In this document: one piece after another, positions 1 to 8,080 of the stretch | Layout of the letters: each line of letters starts with the position of its first letter | How positions within the stretch are numbered: position 1 is the stretch's first letter | Assembly: GCF_001730295.1 (NCBI RefSeq) | Contig: NZ_MIKA01000048.1 | Span: 1-64,000, forward strand | Length of the DNA: 64,000 bases | Direction: 5' to 3' | DNA from: Enterococcus plantarum | GTDB lineage: Bacteria; Bacillota; Bacilli; Lactobacillales; Enterococcaceae | Notes under the pieces: model-generated | Seen by the model: the letters and a program-made list of their open reading frames with translations, nothing else | Databases searched by the model: none | What the model was told of the DNA's origin: nothing | Made by a program: the position numbers and the translations under genes

Positions 1-26
1 TCGCTAAAGTGTTCTAGACCAATTAT

Positions 27-66
27 AGCTAACTACGCATTAGGTAGGAGGTAGCTTTTTTTGCTT
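27..66 (+). terminator. Probable intrinsic terminator of an upstream gene outside the window
   Basis: The arms AGCTA-CTAC and GTAG-TAGCT form an imperfect hairpin followed by a run of seven T and then a T-rich stretch. It would end transcription entering from the left edge. Confidence 0.45.
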
Positions 67-260
67 TTTTTACAAGTTTAGTTTTCGTATAAGAAGCGTT
101 TAATCCCGAGAACTAAGAAGGAATTCACGAAAATTGTTTTTTCGAATTTTTGTGCCCAAGTAGGTACCGTGCAATATCAACTCGTTCTTTGTTGTGTTTT
201 AGAACAATTTCAGATTATTTCCGAAAGGATTGCTTCTCCTCCCACCGTTTATTCGCATTT

Positions 261-315
261 AGGGTGTGAAACAAAAGTGATGTTTACTTTTGTCCCACAC
301 CGCTCTTTTTTTGTA
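261..315 (+). terminator. Hairpin with T tract
   Basis: GGTGTG and AACAAAAGT at 261-280 pair with ACTTTTGT and CACACC at 289-301, followed by CGCTCTTTTTTT. It reads as an intrinsic terminator upstream of the GH4 gene promoter. Confidence 0.55.
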
Positions 316-444
316 ACACCTTGATACACCAATGTCACGATTTACATCTTCTTTTTTATGTAACCACTTTCTTTTTTTCTATATATTCTCTCACAGTAAA
401 AGGCTATACTAGGGTCAGATAAAACGCTTAAGGAGCTGAACGAG

Positions 445-1764
445 ATGTCAGAGGGAATTAAAATCGTTACCATCGGTGGAGGATCAAGTTATACACCAGA
501 ATTAGTGGAAGGGTTTATTAAACGATACGATGAACTGCCAGTACGCGAGTTATGGCTAGTCGACATTGAAGCTGGAAAAGAAAAACTAGAAATCGTTGGC
601 GCAATGGCGCAACGTATGGTTAAAGCCGCAGGTGTTGACTGTGAAGTACATTTAACATTAGACCGTCGTGAAGCATTGAAAGATGCTGATTTCGTGACAA
701 CACAATTACGTGTGGGACTTTTAGATGCACGTATCTTAGATGAACGCATTCCATTAAGTCATGGCCTAATCGGTCAAGAAACCAATGGTGCTGGTGGTAT
801 TTTCAAAGCGTTGAGAACTGTTCCTGTGATTTTAGATATCGTAGAAGATATGAAAGAACTTTGTCCAAATGCTTGGTTAATTAACTTTACCAACCCAGCT
901 GGTATGGTAACAGAAGCTGTTTTACGTTATGGTAATTGGGATAAAGTTGTTGGTTTATGCAACATTCCAGTTAATGCCGTATTTGAAGAAGCAGAATTAT
1001 TAGGTGAAAACAATCGTGATCTATTCTTCCAGTTTGCAGGAATCAATCATTTACATTGGCATACAATTACAGATAAAAATGGAAAAGATCGTACGGATGA
1101 ATTAATTAAGGTAATGTATGGTCAAGATGATGCTAAATCAATCGTAGCGAATATCAAAGACAACAACCTAATCTGGGAACAAGTTGAAAATCTACACATG
1201 GTTCCATGTCCCTACCACAATTATTATTACTATACAGATAAAATGTTAGCTGAAGAATTAGAAGACTTCAAAAACAATGGCACGCGTGCTGAAAAAGTGA
1301 AAGAAATCGAGCATGAATTATTTGAATTATACAAAGATCCTAATTTAGACTACAAGCCAAAACAATTAGCAGAACGTGGTGGCGCTCGTTACAGTGACGC
1401 AGCGTGTGAAATCATCAACTCGATTCACAATGACAAACGTACAACAATGACTGTCAGCACTAGAAATAACGGGACGATTACAGACTTACCGGCTGAAAGT
1501 GCCGTAGAAGTAACGTGTACGATTACTGGAAAAGGTCCAGTTCCCTATAACTTCGGCAGCTTTAAACCGCAAGAACGTGGGTTGTTACAAGTGATGAAAT
1601 CAATGGAAGAATTAACGATCGAAGCGGCTGTTACAGGTGATTACGGTACATTATTACAAGCTTTTACAATGAATCCGTTGATTACAAGTGGTGATGTTGC
1701 TAAAGAAGTAATGGATGAATTATTAGAAGCGCACAAACAATATTTACCAGCTTTCTTTAAATAA
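445..1764 (+). CDS. 6-phospho-beta-glucosidase, glycoside hydrolase family 4
   Basis: This 439-residue cytoplasmic enzyme would hydrolyse phosphorylated beta-glucosides (for example cellobiose-6-phosphate) imported by a PTS. The N-terminus has the GH4 NAD-binding Rossmann signature TIGGGSSYTPEL at residues 9-20. C172 in GLCNIP and H202 in GINHLHW fall at the family's metal-binding positions, as expected for the NAD- and metal-dependent redox mechanism of GH4. The length is normal for LicH/CelF-type enzymes. A good ribosome binding site (AAGGAGCTG) sits eight bases before the ATG. No PTS permease gene is adjacent, so it must work with transporters elsewhere. The convergent RpiR regulator downstream may control it. 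Exact substrate is inferred from family only. Confidence 0.9.
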   Translation: MSEGIKIVTIGGGSSYTPELVEGFIKRYDELPVRELWLVDIEAGKEKLEIVGAMAQRMVKAAGVDCEVHLTLDRREALKDADFVTTQLRVGLLDARILDERIPLSHGLIGQETNGAGGIFKALRTVPVILDIVEDMKELCPNAWLINFTNPAGMVTEAVLRYGNWDKVVGLCNIPVNAVFEEAELLGENNRDLFFQFAGINHLHWHTITDKNGKDRTDELIKVMYGQDDAKSIVANIKDNNLIWEQVENLHMVPCPYHNYYYYTDKMLAEELEDFKNNGTRAEKVKEIEHELFELYKDPNLDYKPKQLAERGGARYSDAACEIINSIHNDKRTTMTVSTRNNGTITDLPAESAVEVTCTITGKGPVPYNFGSFKPQERGLLQVMKSMEELTIEAAVTGDYGTLLQAFTMNPLITSGDVAKEVMDELLEAHKQYLPAFFK

Positions 1765-1765
1765 G

Positions 1766-1813
1766 ATAAAAAGCAAGGCAACTCGTTTTTATGAGTTGTC
1801 TTGCTTTTGTTTT
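1766..1813. terminator. Bidirectional terminator between convergent genes
   Basis: AAAAGCAAGGCAACTC and GAGTTGTCTTGCTTTT form a near-perfect long stem with A and T tracts on its two sides. It serves the GH4 gene and also overlaps the last codons of the convergent RpiR gene. Confidence 0.8.
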
Positions 1814-2541
1814 TGTACTTCTTTTGCCAAATATTCTACCGTATAAAGTGCTGGCACCTGGGATGTAATATCGCTATCACCAATTCTTTCAGTTGAAATA
1901 TAATAAGGGATATTTATATCTGAAAGAGCGGCTATTGTTGATTTTTCACTGTTAGTAATCGAAATAATGGAACAGTCATTCGTAATAAAATGATTCAAAT
2001 AATCGATAATTGCATCGTTCTCACCACTTACAGACAAGGCAATCACACAAACATTTTTTGCCATACTTTTATTAAAAAAGTTTACCGGATGATTAATTGG
2101 GTCTTCTATATGGAAGGCCATACTGAAAATAGATGAAAAATATAAGGCACCATATTCAGCAATGATTTTTGATGAGCCGGTTCCAATAAAAACGACAAGC
2201 TCTCTTTTAGCTAACATTTTTGCTGCAGCCTGCATTCGTTCTTGATAAAAAGCTTCTGTGGAACGCTGGATGAAATTGGTAAAAGATGTTTCATCTACAG
2301 CATGTGTTGTAACGGGTTCAGCTAAAGATTTTCGATACAAATTTAATTTAACTTTAAATTCTGAGAACCCTTCACAGCCAAATTTTCGGCAAAATCGCAA
2401 AATACTGGCGGTACTACTATGGGTTTCTTTGGCTAATTCACGAATCCGCATATATACTACTTCATCGATATGAGAGGCAATATATTTATAGATTTCTAAA
2501 TCAATGGGACTAAGATCAGGACTATAATCTAAAAATAACAA
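1789..2541 (-). CDS. RpiR-family transcriptional regulator (HTH plus SIS)
   Basis: This 250-residue protein has an N-terminal RpiR-type helix-turn-helix at about residues 1-77 (pattern SSTASILRFCRKFG) followed by a sugar-isomerase (SIS) domain with the phosphosugar-binding GTGSSKI motif near residue 117. Proteins of this architecture sense phosphosugars and control carbohydrate genes. The start is TTG at 2541, preceded by AGGGA six bases away; no ATG fits better. It lies eight bases downstream of the GNAT gene on the same strand, so the two are probably co-transcribed, and it converges with the 6-phospho-beta-glucosidase gene, its most likely local target. That regulatory link is inferred. 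Confidence 0.85.
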   Translation of the reverse strand: MLFLDYSPDLSPIDLEIYKYIASHIDEVVYMRIRELAKETHSSTASILRFCRKFGCEGFSEFKVKLNLYRKSLAEPVTTHAVDETSFTNFIQRSTEAFYQERMQAAAKMLAKRELVVFIGTGSSKIIAEYGALYFSSIFSMAFHIEDPINHPVNFFNKSMAKNVCVIALSVSGENDAIIDYLNHFITNDCSIISITNSEKSTIAALSDINIPYYISTERIGDSDITSQVPALYTVEYLAKEVQKQKQDNS

Positions 2542-2549
2542 GATATTCC

Positions 2550-3092
2550 CTACTTTCTTTGTTCATATTCGTTCGTTAAATCAAGACTATACACAAAATG
2601 ACGAACGGGCAGACCAGAATAATTTTTATCAAATTGTTTGACGATGGTCATACCATTTTTCTCAGCAACTTTTCGAGAGGAGAGATTCGTATCTCGAATG
2701 ATAGAACAAATTTTTTTCGCTTTTAATTCATTTTTAGCATAGGCAATGCATAGTTGGCTAGCTGAAGTTGCATAACCTTGATTCCAATAGTGTTTATTGA
2801 CTAGGAAGCCAATTTCTAATAAGGATTCATCTTCGACCTTTGAATAGACAATTCCACATTGACCGACAAAAACTTTACTTTTTTGATCGATGATCGCCCA
2901 GAGACCAAAACCATTTTCTTGATAGCTTTTTATATTCCAACGCAACCAATCGTTTACTTTTTCTTCTGTGAAGGCTGCTTCATACGCATACATCGTTTCT
3001 TCATCTTGTAGAATCAAACTTAGATCCTCAAAATCCTCGGATGTGAAATTTCTTAAATAGAGCTTTTCATTTTCAACTATTTTTTTATTCAT
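2550..3092 (-). CDS. GNAT-family N-acetyltransferase
   Basis: This 180-residue protein has the RimJ/RimL-like GNAT fold (Acetyltransf_3 type). It shows LYLRNFTSEDFEDL near the N-terminus, then GFLVNKHYWNQGYATSA, which holds the acetyl-CoA pyrophosphate-binding Q/R-x-x-G-x-A/G-like segment (QGYAT), and a C-terminal NLSSRKVAEKNGM typical of these enzymes. The substrate cannot be told: ribosomal protein N-termini, antibiotics or small amines are all possible in the family. The ATG at 3092 is preceded by AAAGGAAG. It is the first gene of a two-gene unit with the RpiR regulator. Confidence 0.8.
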   Translation of the reverse strand: MNKKIVENEKLYLRNFTSEDFEDLSLILQDEETMYAYEAAFTEEKVNDWLRWNIKSYQENGFGLWAIIDQKSKVFVGQCGIVYSKVEDESLLEIGFLVNKHYWNQGYATSASQLCIAYAKNELKAKKICSIIRDTNLSSRKVAEKNGMTIVKQFDKNYSGLPVRHFVYSLDLTNEYEQRK

Positions 3093-3469
3093 ACGAAACT
3101 TCCTTTAATTTAGACATAAATTCATGACGCACAAAGGACCATATTCCCCTTTAAACAGAAATTGTTCCTTATCTAACTGGTATTGCTGGATTATTTTTGA
3201 AAAGTCATTGGTGTATTTCTGTAAGATTATCTGTAGTATATCTTCTCTTACTCTTATTTCAGTTATAAGACAAAATGACTTTTCTTTATTTTACCATAGT
3301 AAATAGGCAAGGCTATAAAAAAAACGATTTAAAAATCCAAACAGTGAAAGAAAAGTAACAGAATCTTGGGATAATTTTAACAGAATTCTGGGAGTTTAGA
3401 ATCACTATTTCTTTGTATACTAGGTTCATCAAGTACGAATGGCTGTGACTATTTGATAAAGAGTCGCCC
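3093..3469. other. Intergenic region before the tail operon
   Basis: The left part would hold the promoter of the minus-strand acetyltransferase gene. An open frame at 3124-3306 has no ribosome binding site and no recognisable composition, so it is not called. The right part carries the tail-operon promoter with paired direct repeats, listed separately. No integrase, repressor or attachment site was recognised here. Confidence 0.5.
3356..3421 (+). promoter_or_regulatory. Promoter of the tail operon with two direct repeats
   Basis: A 16-bp sequence, TAACAGAAT followed by CTTGGGA or TCTGGGA, occurs at 3356-3371 and again at 3378-3393, exactly 22 bp apart and so on nearly the same helix face. 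It abuts a weak -35 region and a good -10 hexamer TATACT at 3416-3421 preceded by TG (extended -10). Paired repeats at two-turn spacing against a poor -35 are the usual layout of an activator-dependent promoter. The activator is not encoded in the window as far as can be seen. Confidence 0.55.
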
Positions 3470-3502
3470 GTGACTTTAAATGAGAGGGGATGCCAAGTAG
3501 GA

Positions 3503-3697
3503 TTGAGTACTATTTTTGTGAGAGAAAGTCAGCATATAACTTTTGAGCAGCAAGATCAGGCAATCAAAAAACAATTGAAAGTGATCGGAAAGCTGCAAAA
3601 AAGGGTGAAAGCAGAACAACGACGAAAAAATCAGCTTGCTTCTCAACTAAAAGAACTAAAACAGCAACAAAACACTAAGGAGGAAATAAACAGATGA
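3503..3697 (+). CDS. Small charged coiled-coil protein, first gene of the tail operon
   Basis: The frame is open from 3470 and the start is uncertain: GTG 3470, TTG 3503 and GTG 3518 are all in frame, and none has an ideal ribosome binding site (GAGAGGGG lies 13 bases before the TTG). The product is 58-75 residues, almost wholly helical, rich in Lys, Gln, Glu and Arg, with heptad-like spacing (KQLKVIGKLQKRVKAEQ). It has no signal peptide or membrane segment. The stop overlaps the ATG of the major tail protein gene by four bases (ATGA), indicating translational coupling. The function is unknown. By position it could be a small tail-operon scaffold, head-tail joining remnant or regulator. I do not recognise the family. 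Confidence 0.55.
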   Translation: MSTIFVRESQHITFEQQDQAIKKQLKVIGKLQKRVKAEQRRKNQLASQLKELKQQQNTKEEINR

Positions 3698-4203
3698 CAG
3701 CATTAAGTGGAGTAGATGTGGTTTGGCGTTTTCGTTTAGCTGAAGACGAAGGAAACGAAAGTGCTTGGGGATTAGCCTATAGTACAGAAAATGGGTATTC
3801 AAAATCAAAAGAAAGTGAATCAACTGTAACCAAAGATGGCAGCGTAGTGACACCAGGCGCTACTGAAACAACAGTAACTGCCACAACATTGTACAAAATC
3901 GGTTCGACACAAATTGATAAATTAGAAACGGCGATGGATGAAAACAAACGTGTTCAAATTTGGCGTATCAATACGAAAGAAATCGGTACTGGCAACGACG
4001 AAGGGAAATTTAAAGCGAAATATTTTGAAGGCTATTTTACGTCATTTGAAGAAACTGATTCAGCAGAGAATAAAGTTGAATATTCTTTAGAATGGGCAAT
4101 CGAAGGTGCTGGGAAGAATGGTTTTGCAGCATTAGAGTTAGATACATCAGAAGGCGGCGATTATGAATTTAAAGACACTGTAAAAGTGGAACCAAAAGCA
4201 TAA
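3694..4203 (+). CDS. Major tail (tube) protein, TP901-1 type siphophage
   Basis: This 169-residue protein has the composition and order of siphophage tail-tube subunits: MTALSGVDVVWRFRLA start, a long Ser/Thr-rich loop (residues about 29-72), KIGSTQIDKLETAMDENKRVQIWRI in the core, and an acidic C-terminus. The family polymerises into stacked hexameric rings around the tape-measure protein. It is followed by the chaperone pair and tape measure, the normal late-gene order. It has a strong coupled start (AAGGAGGAAAT) and is followed by an internal hairpin that could raise its expression over downstream genes. The assignment rests on pattern and context, since this family is poorly conserved. Confidence 0.8.
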   Translation: MTALSGVDVVWRFRLAEDEGNESAWGLAYSTENGYSKSKESESTVTKDGSVVTPGATETTVTATTLYKIGSTQIDKLETAMDENKRVQIWRINTKEIGTGNDEGKFKAKYFEGYFTSFEETDSAENKVEYSLEWAIEGAGKNGFAALELDTSEGGDYEFKDTVKVEPKA

Positions 4204-4223
4204 GCACTTCATTCTATAAAATA

Positions 4224-4258
4224 CTTGAAAGAGGTTAAATTTTAGCCTCTTTCACATA
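4224..4258 (+). terminator. Partial terminator / attenuator after the major tail gene
   Basis: TTGAAAGAGGTTAAA and TTTAGCCTCTTTCA form a strong hairpin, but it is followed by a poor T tract (CATAGTTTAG). Such an element can act as an mRNA-stabilising or partly terminating structure, giving more tube protein than downstream tail proteins. Confidence 0.5.
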
Positions 4259-4300
4259 GTTTAGTGTAGCTAGACAATTTTTCATTAGGAGGAAAATAAT

Positions 4301-4642
4301 ATGGAATTAACGATGAACGAAAAAACATTCGATTGTAGATTTGGTTATGGATTCTTAAAAGAAATCAACAAACGGTACTCAATAGAACGCGGCGGTATGC
4401 AGTTGAAATTAGGTGTAGGCGCAATTGTTTCAAACCTGATTTTATCTGATGTGGATACTCTTTTTGAAGTCCTATTGATTGCAAATATGACAGAGAAACC
4501 TCGTATGACGGTTAAATTTTTAGAAGATTATGTTGAACAAAATGGTACAAAAAATTTGTTTGAAGAAGTGATTGATGAATTAAAAAAGTCGGAATATACC
4601 GGGACGATGACCAGCAAGATGTTGGAAGAAGCACAAGCGTAA
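4301..4642 (+). CDS. Tail assembly chaperone, gpG-like
   Basis: This 113-residue protein matches the gpG-type chaperones of Gram-positive siphophages (start MELTMNEKTFDCRFGYGF, then a helical domain). These proteins bind the tape measure before tube polymerisation. It has a good ribosome binding site (AGGAGGAAAATA) and lies between the tube and tape-measure genes, as in lambda G/T. A heptanucleotide A AAA AAG in the zero frame at 4582-4588 would send a fraction of ribosomes into the -1 frame, fusing the first 96 residues to the downstream T domain for a product of about 227 residues. Confidence 0.8.
   Translation: MELTMNEKTFDCRFGYGFLKEINKRYSIERGGMQLKLGVGAIVSNLILSDVDTLFEVLLIANMTEKPRMTVKFLEDYVEQNGTKNLFEEVIDELKKSEYTGTMTSKMLEEAQA
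4582..4588 (+). promoter_or_regulatory. Programmed -1 ribosomal frameshift site
   Basis: The heptamer A AAA AAG is read in the zero frame as TTA AAA AAG, a canonical X XXY YYZ slippery sequence. A -1 shift here enters exactly the frame of the downstream T open frame, with no stop in between up to 4981. This is the expected mechanism for gpG-gpGT production in long-tailed phages. Confidence 0.85.
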
Positions 4643-4983
4643 CCAACATACATTTTGATGAAGTCTATGAGCAAGTTCGCTTAAACTGTTTACGTTTTTT
4701 GCAGATTGAAGATTTTAATGAAATTGCAAGACTGACGATTCCAGATTACGAATTACGGATGAAGGCCTATCAATTAAAACAGTTAGATCGACAATATGAA
4801 ATCCATCTGCAAGCTTGGGCAACGGTTATGGCAGGACAAACACGCAAGGGCAAACCGATTTTCAGAACCTTTGATAAGTTCTTCGATTATCGCAAGGCAG
4901 AAGAGAAAATACTTGGTAGACAAAAAAGAACTACTCCTGATAAAGAAAAACTTCAAAATTGGATCGCTAATTTTAATTCATAG
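4588..4983 (+). CDS. Tail assembly chaperone, T domain (made by -1 frameshift)
   Basis: About 131 codons are open from the slippery site to the TAG at 4981-4983. Within it a TTG at 4699 could be read as a start, but no good ribosome binding site precedes it, so translation by frameshift from the gpG gene is more likely. The segment includes NIHFDEVYEQVRLNC, then a helical domain with YELRMKAYQLKQLDRQYEIH, a pattern common in T-type domains that recruit the tube protein. It ends 15 bases before the tape-measure ATG. Confidence 0.75.
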   Translation, partial: VGIYRDDDQQDVGRSTSVTNIHFDEVYEQVRLNCLRFLQIEDFNEIARLTIPDYELRMKAYQLKQLDRQYEIHLQAWATVMAGQTRKGKPIFRTFDKFFDYRKAEEKILGRQKRTTPDKEKLQNWIANFNS

Positions 4984-4998
4984 GAAAGGAGGGGGAAA

Positions 4999-7299
4999 AT
5001 GGAGAAAAAACAAAATGTAACGACAGTCTTATCAGCTATAGACAATAATTTTTTTAAAACATTAGCTAGTGCTGAGGGGGCGCTTAACAGTACTAAAGGA
5101 ACATCAGATCGTTTATATGAATCTTTTACTAAATTAGCATCATATAATATCCCTACTCAGAGTTTCGAGGTATTCAAGCAAAGTGCACAAGATGCTTCAA
5201 CTATGGTGGATAACCTTGGGGAAAAGCTAAAAAAAAGATTTACTCCAGTTATTGAAAAGCCAAATTTGACTGGAATGATAGATACTGTTGATAAAACAAT
5301 TGATGATATCAACAGCAAGCTGGAACAATTTCATATGCCTAGTTTGGGAAAAATGATGAGTGGGGATGACTCTGTTTTTGGGAAAATCAACGGTAATATA
5401 GATAAAGTAACGCAGTCTTTTGGCGGAATGACTCAAAGCTTTGGTGATAAACAGAAACAAATGATTTCAGGTATGTCGAATTGGAAACAAAATCTTACTG
5501 GATTTACAGAAAATACTAAATACCAAATGAAGTTGTTTACGATGGCCATGAGAACTGAGGGGTCTCCTATCGATAAGTTAGGTACAGCGTTTGATGCAGT
5601 TTCTACTAAAGTTTCATCAGGTTTTTCAAAAATGTATCAAAGCTCTGGAATGATGGGCTCAGCATTTAGACAAGTTGGTGAAGGATTTAACGGTGTAAAA
5701 GATTATATGAGTGGACTACCTGAAAGTGCAAGATATCAAATGAAGCTTTTAGGGATGCATATAAGAAGTGAGCATCCAGCGTTGGTTGAATTAGGAACCA
5801 AGTTTTCAGATATGTCTTCTCAAGTAGGTGGAACGATTTCTACTGTTACTTCTAAATTTGGTGCTTTAGGAGGGAAATTTGCTGATACAATTACAAATTC
5901 TAAACTGTTAAAATCTACCTTCAGCGGAATAGGAACAACCTTACAAGGTTCTGCTAATGTGGGAACAACAGCTATGACTTCCATGGTTCAAGGATTATCT
6001 TCTGTTTTTGGTTTTGCACTAAAAGCTTTAGGACCAGCGGCTATTTTAGGTGTTGCATTAGCTGGTTTTGGTTTATTAGATAGTCAGTTTGATGGACAAA
6101 TCGGTAAGATGATAGAAACAGCAACTACAAAAGGACCAGCTATTATTGCAGGTTTTGTTCAGGGAATCATAGATAAGCTTCCAGCATTGATGGAAACAGG
6201 CACACAATTAATAGCGGGCTTGGCACAAGCAATCACAGGAAATCTACCTGTTATCATGCAAAGTGCAGTTAACCTAATTAATGCTCTAGTTAGTGGGGTA
6301 ATTGAAAGTTTACCAACGTTGATTCCAGCAGCTTTAATGTTAATTGAATCCTTGGCTACGAGTTTATTATCTGCAGCTCCTAAGTTGTTAATGACAGGAT
6401 TAGATTTATTAATGGCTTTGGTTAGTGGAATTGTAGATAACAAAGATCAAATCGTTGCAACAGTCACAAGAATCATTGAATCATTTACTACTAATATTAC
6501 AGGACAACTACCTGAAATCATTAAAAAAGGTATTGAAATATTAACAAAACTTGCAGAGGGAATTGCTTCGATATTGCCTGTTTTAATTCCAGTCGCAATT
6601 GAGGCTATTGCTACGTTAGTAAGAACTTTGTCTGAACAGTTGCCAACAATCATTTCTGCTGCAGTAAAAATTATCTCCACTCTTGTTGCTGGTTTACTCA
6701 AGGAGCTTCCAAGTATTTTAGTAGCAGCAGGAAAGTTGATATGGGAACTAGTCAAAGGAATTCTAGGTGCGTTACCATCCATCGCAACAGTTGGCTATCA
6801 GATTATTAATGAACTTTCTAAGGCTCTATTTGACATTGATCTATTTGAAATTGGAGGGAATATCATCCAAGGATTTATTGATGGTATTACAGAAAAGGCA
6901 AAAAAAATATGGAAAGTTCTTGAAAATATTGGGAACGGGATTAAAGACTTTTTTACAGGAAACTTTAAAATCCACTCACCATCCCGTTGGATGCGAGATG
7001 AAATCGGCGCAATGCTGCCAGCAGGGCTTGCCATTGGGATCGAAAGAAATGCTCATGTAGTAGATCAACCAATGGACAAACTAGCTTCACAAATCATGCT
7101 ACCAAGCCTAGACAGTTTAGATCAGCATTTGGCAACAGTCCAAGATGTATCCGTCCAATCCAGTAGTAAACAAATGCAAGTTCAAACTAAACAACCAGCA
7201 ACATTCAACATCAAACTCGGCAATCAACAATTCAAAGCCTTTGTTTCAGATATCTCAGAAGCAATGGGGCAAGATTCTGCTATTAACTTAGCATTTTAG
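4999..7299 (+). CDS. Tail tape-measure protein
   Basis: This 766-residue protein sets tail length and follows the chaperones. Using about 1.5 angstrom per residue (family rule of thumb) it predicts a tail near 115 nm. Residues 1-300 are helical and Met/Gln/Ser-rich. They hold an internal duplication: YQMKL-F/L followed by M-x-x-R-T/S-E at about residue 172 and again at about 245. Residues about 325-600 form a long hydrophobic stretch of repeated units around LP-x-L/I (for example ESLPTLIPAALMLIESLATS), typical of tape measures. A C-terminal segment has FKIHSPSRWMRDEIG, a motif widely seen near the ends of tape-measure proteins. No peptidase or transglycosylase domain is visible. The strong ribosome binding site GGAAAGGAGGGGG fixes the ATG. 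Confidence 0.9.
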   Translation: MEKKQNVTTVLSAIDNNFFKTLASAEGALNSTKGTSDRLYESFTKLASYNIPTQSFEVFKQSAQDASTMVDNLGEKLKKRFTPVIEKPNLTGMIDTVDKTIDDINSKLEQFHMPSLGKMMSGDDSVFGKINGNIDKVTQSFGGMTQSFGDKQKQMISGMSNWKQNLTGFTENTKYQMKLFTMAMRTEGSPIDKLGTAFDAVSTKVSSGFSKMYQSSGMMGSAFRQVGEGFNGVKDYMSGLPESARYQMKLLGMHIRSEHPALVELGTKFSDMSSQVGGTISTVTSKFGALGGKFADTITNSKLLKSTFSGIGTTLQGSANVGTTAMTSMVQGLSSVFGFALKALGPAAILGVALAGFGLLDSQFDGQIGKMIETATTKGPAIIAGFVQGIIDKLPALMETGTQLIAGLAQAITGNLPVIMQSAVNLINALVSGVIESLPTLIPAALMLIESLATSLLSAAPKLLMTGLDLLMALVSGIVDNKDQIVATVTRIIESFTTNITGQLPEIIKKGIEILTKLAEGIASILPVLIPVAIEAIATLVRTLSEQLPTIISAAVKIISTLVAGLLKELPSILVAAGKLIWELVKGILGALPSIATVGYQIINELSKALFDIDLFEIGGNIIQGFIDGITEKAKKIWKVLENIGNGIKDFFTGNFKIHSPSRWMRDEIGAMLPAGLAIGIERNAHVVDQPMDKLASQIMLPSLDSLDQHLATVQDVSVQSSSKQMQVQTKQPATFNIKLGNQQFKAFVSDISEAMGQDSAINLAF

Positions 7300-7312
7300 A
7301 AGGAGGGAAAAC

Positions 7313-8080
7313 ATGTATTATTTTGAAGACACAACGAAAAAAGTCCACAAAGATGAGTTGATCCTTCCTTCTTCAGCCATGATGTATGACGGTGTGTATC
7401 TAGAAAAAAGGATTGATGGCTACCGTACGTTAGCTGTAACAGGCAGAGAAATGCTATCACTGAATATTGAAACACAAGAAACACAAGTAGGAAGCATCAA
7501 ACTAAATCAAAAATTACCAGCTCGAACAATCAAAGTAAGCTATCAATTGATTGGGAAAGATGCAAACGATGTACAGAAGAAATACCATCAATTGATGCGT
7601 TTACTTTATAAAGAGTCAGATGTCGAGATTCGTTTCAAAGACGAATTGGACTACCATTATCATGGACAATATATAACGACAGATGATGTTCGGGGAGATA
7701 CAAATAGTATTATTGCAAGTTTTGAAATACTTTGTACAGATCCAAAAAAATATTCTGTTTTGTTGAAAACAGACGGAATCATTACGACGTATTTACCTTA
7801 TCAAACAACGCCTGAACAAATTAAAGTAACAGTTGCAGTATTTGGTTCTTTGATGATTACAAATGGAGCAAAGACGATTAAAATCACAAGTTATAATTTA
7901 AGTGCTGGTGACCAGGTTGTTTTTGATTTCTTAAAGGGAAAAGTCTTTGTCAATGAGCTAGATCAAACTTTTTTACTAGATTTAGAAAGTGATTTCGAAA
8001 ATTTTATTATTAAAGAAGGCCAAATTATTCAATGCAACAATGGCAAAATGACTATTTCCTACCGGGAGGTACAATTATGA
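7313..8080 (+). CDS. Distal tail protein (Dit)
   Basis: This 255-residue protein lies between the tape measure and the tail-tip protein, the universal place for Dit, which forms the hexameric hub at the end of the tail tube and holds the baseplate. Its N-terminal half shows the belt-domain pattern of the family (segments SYQLIGKDANDVQKKYHQLM and EVRFKDELDYHYHGQY-like residues near 100-115). Its C-terminal half is a beta-rich galectin-like region. The ATG follows GAAGGAGGG. Its stop overlaps the next ATG as ATGA, so the tail-tip protein is translationally coupled. Confidence 0.8.
   Translation: MYYFEDTTKKVHKDELILPSSAMMYDGVYLEKRIDGYRTLAVTGREMLSLNIETQETQVGSIKLNQKLPARTIKVSYQLIGKDANDVQKKYHQLMRLLYKESDVEIRFKDELDYHYHGQYITTDDVRGDTNSIIASFEILCTDPKKYSVLLKTDGIITTYLPYQTTPEQIKVTVAVFGSLMITNGAKTIKITSYNLSAGDQVVFDFLKGKVFVNELDQTFLLDLESDFENFIIKEGQIIQCNNGKMTISYREVQL

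Larger units (their letters stand above)
1..444. other. Intergenic region upstream of the GH4 gene
   Basis: No credible coding sequence is seen here. There are two terminator-like hairpins, listed separately, and a promoter-like -10 element TATACT at 405-410 with no good -35, as is usual for activator-dependent sugar genes. A loose catabolite-response-element look-alike (AAAACGCTTA) sits at about 421-430, just before the ribosome binding site, but it is too imperfect to call with confidence. Confidence 0.5.

Noticed and set aside
421-434. Possible catabolite-response element before the GH4 gene
   Set aside because: Only the central AAAACGCTTA fits and the outer positions fail, so chance is a sufficient explanation.
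3124-3306. Open frame of 60 codons upstream of the tail operon
   Set aside because: No ribosome binding site, cysteine/serine-rich random-like product, and overlap with the likely promoter of the minus-strand acetyltransferase gene.
6159-6443. Antisense open frames inside the tape-measure gene
   Set aside because: They mirror the repetitive hydrophobic coding sequence and lack translation signals.
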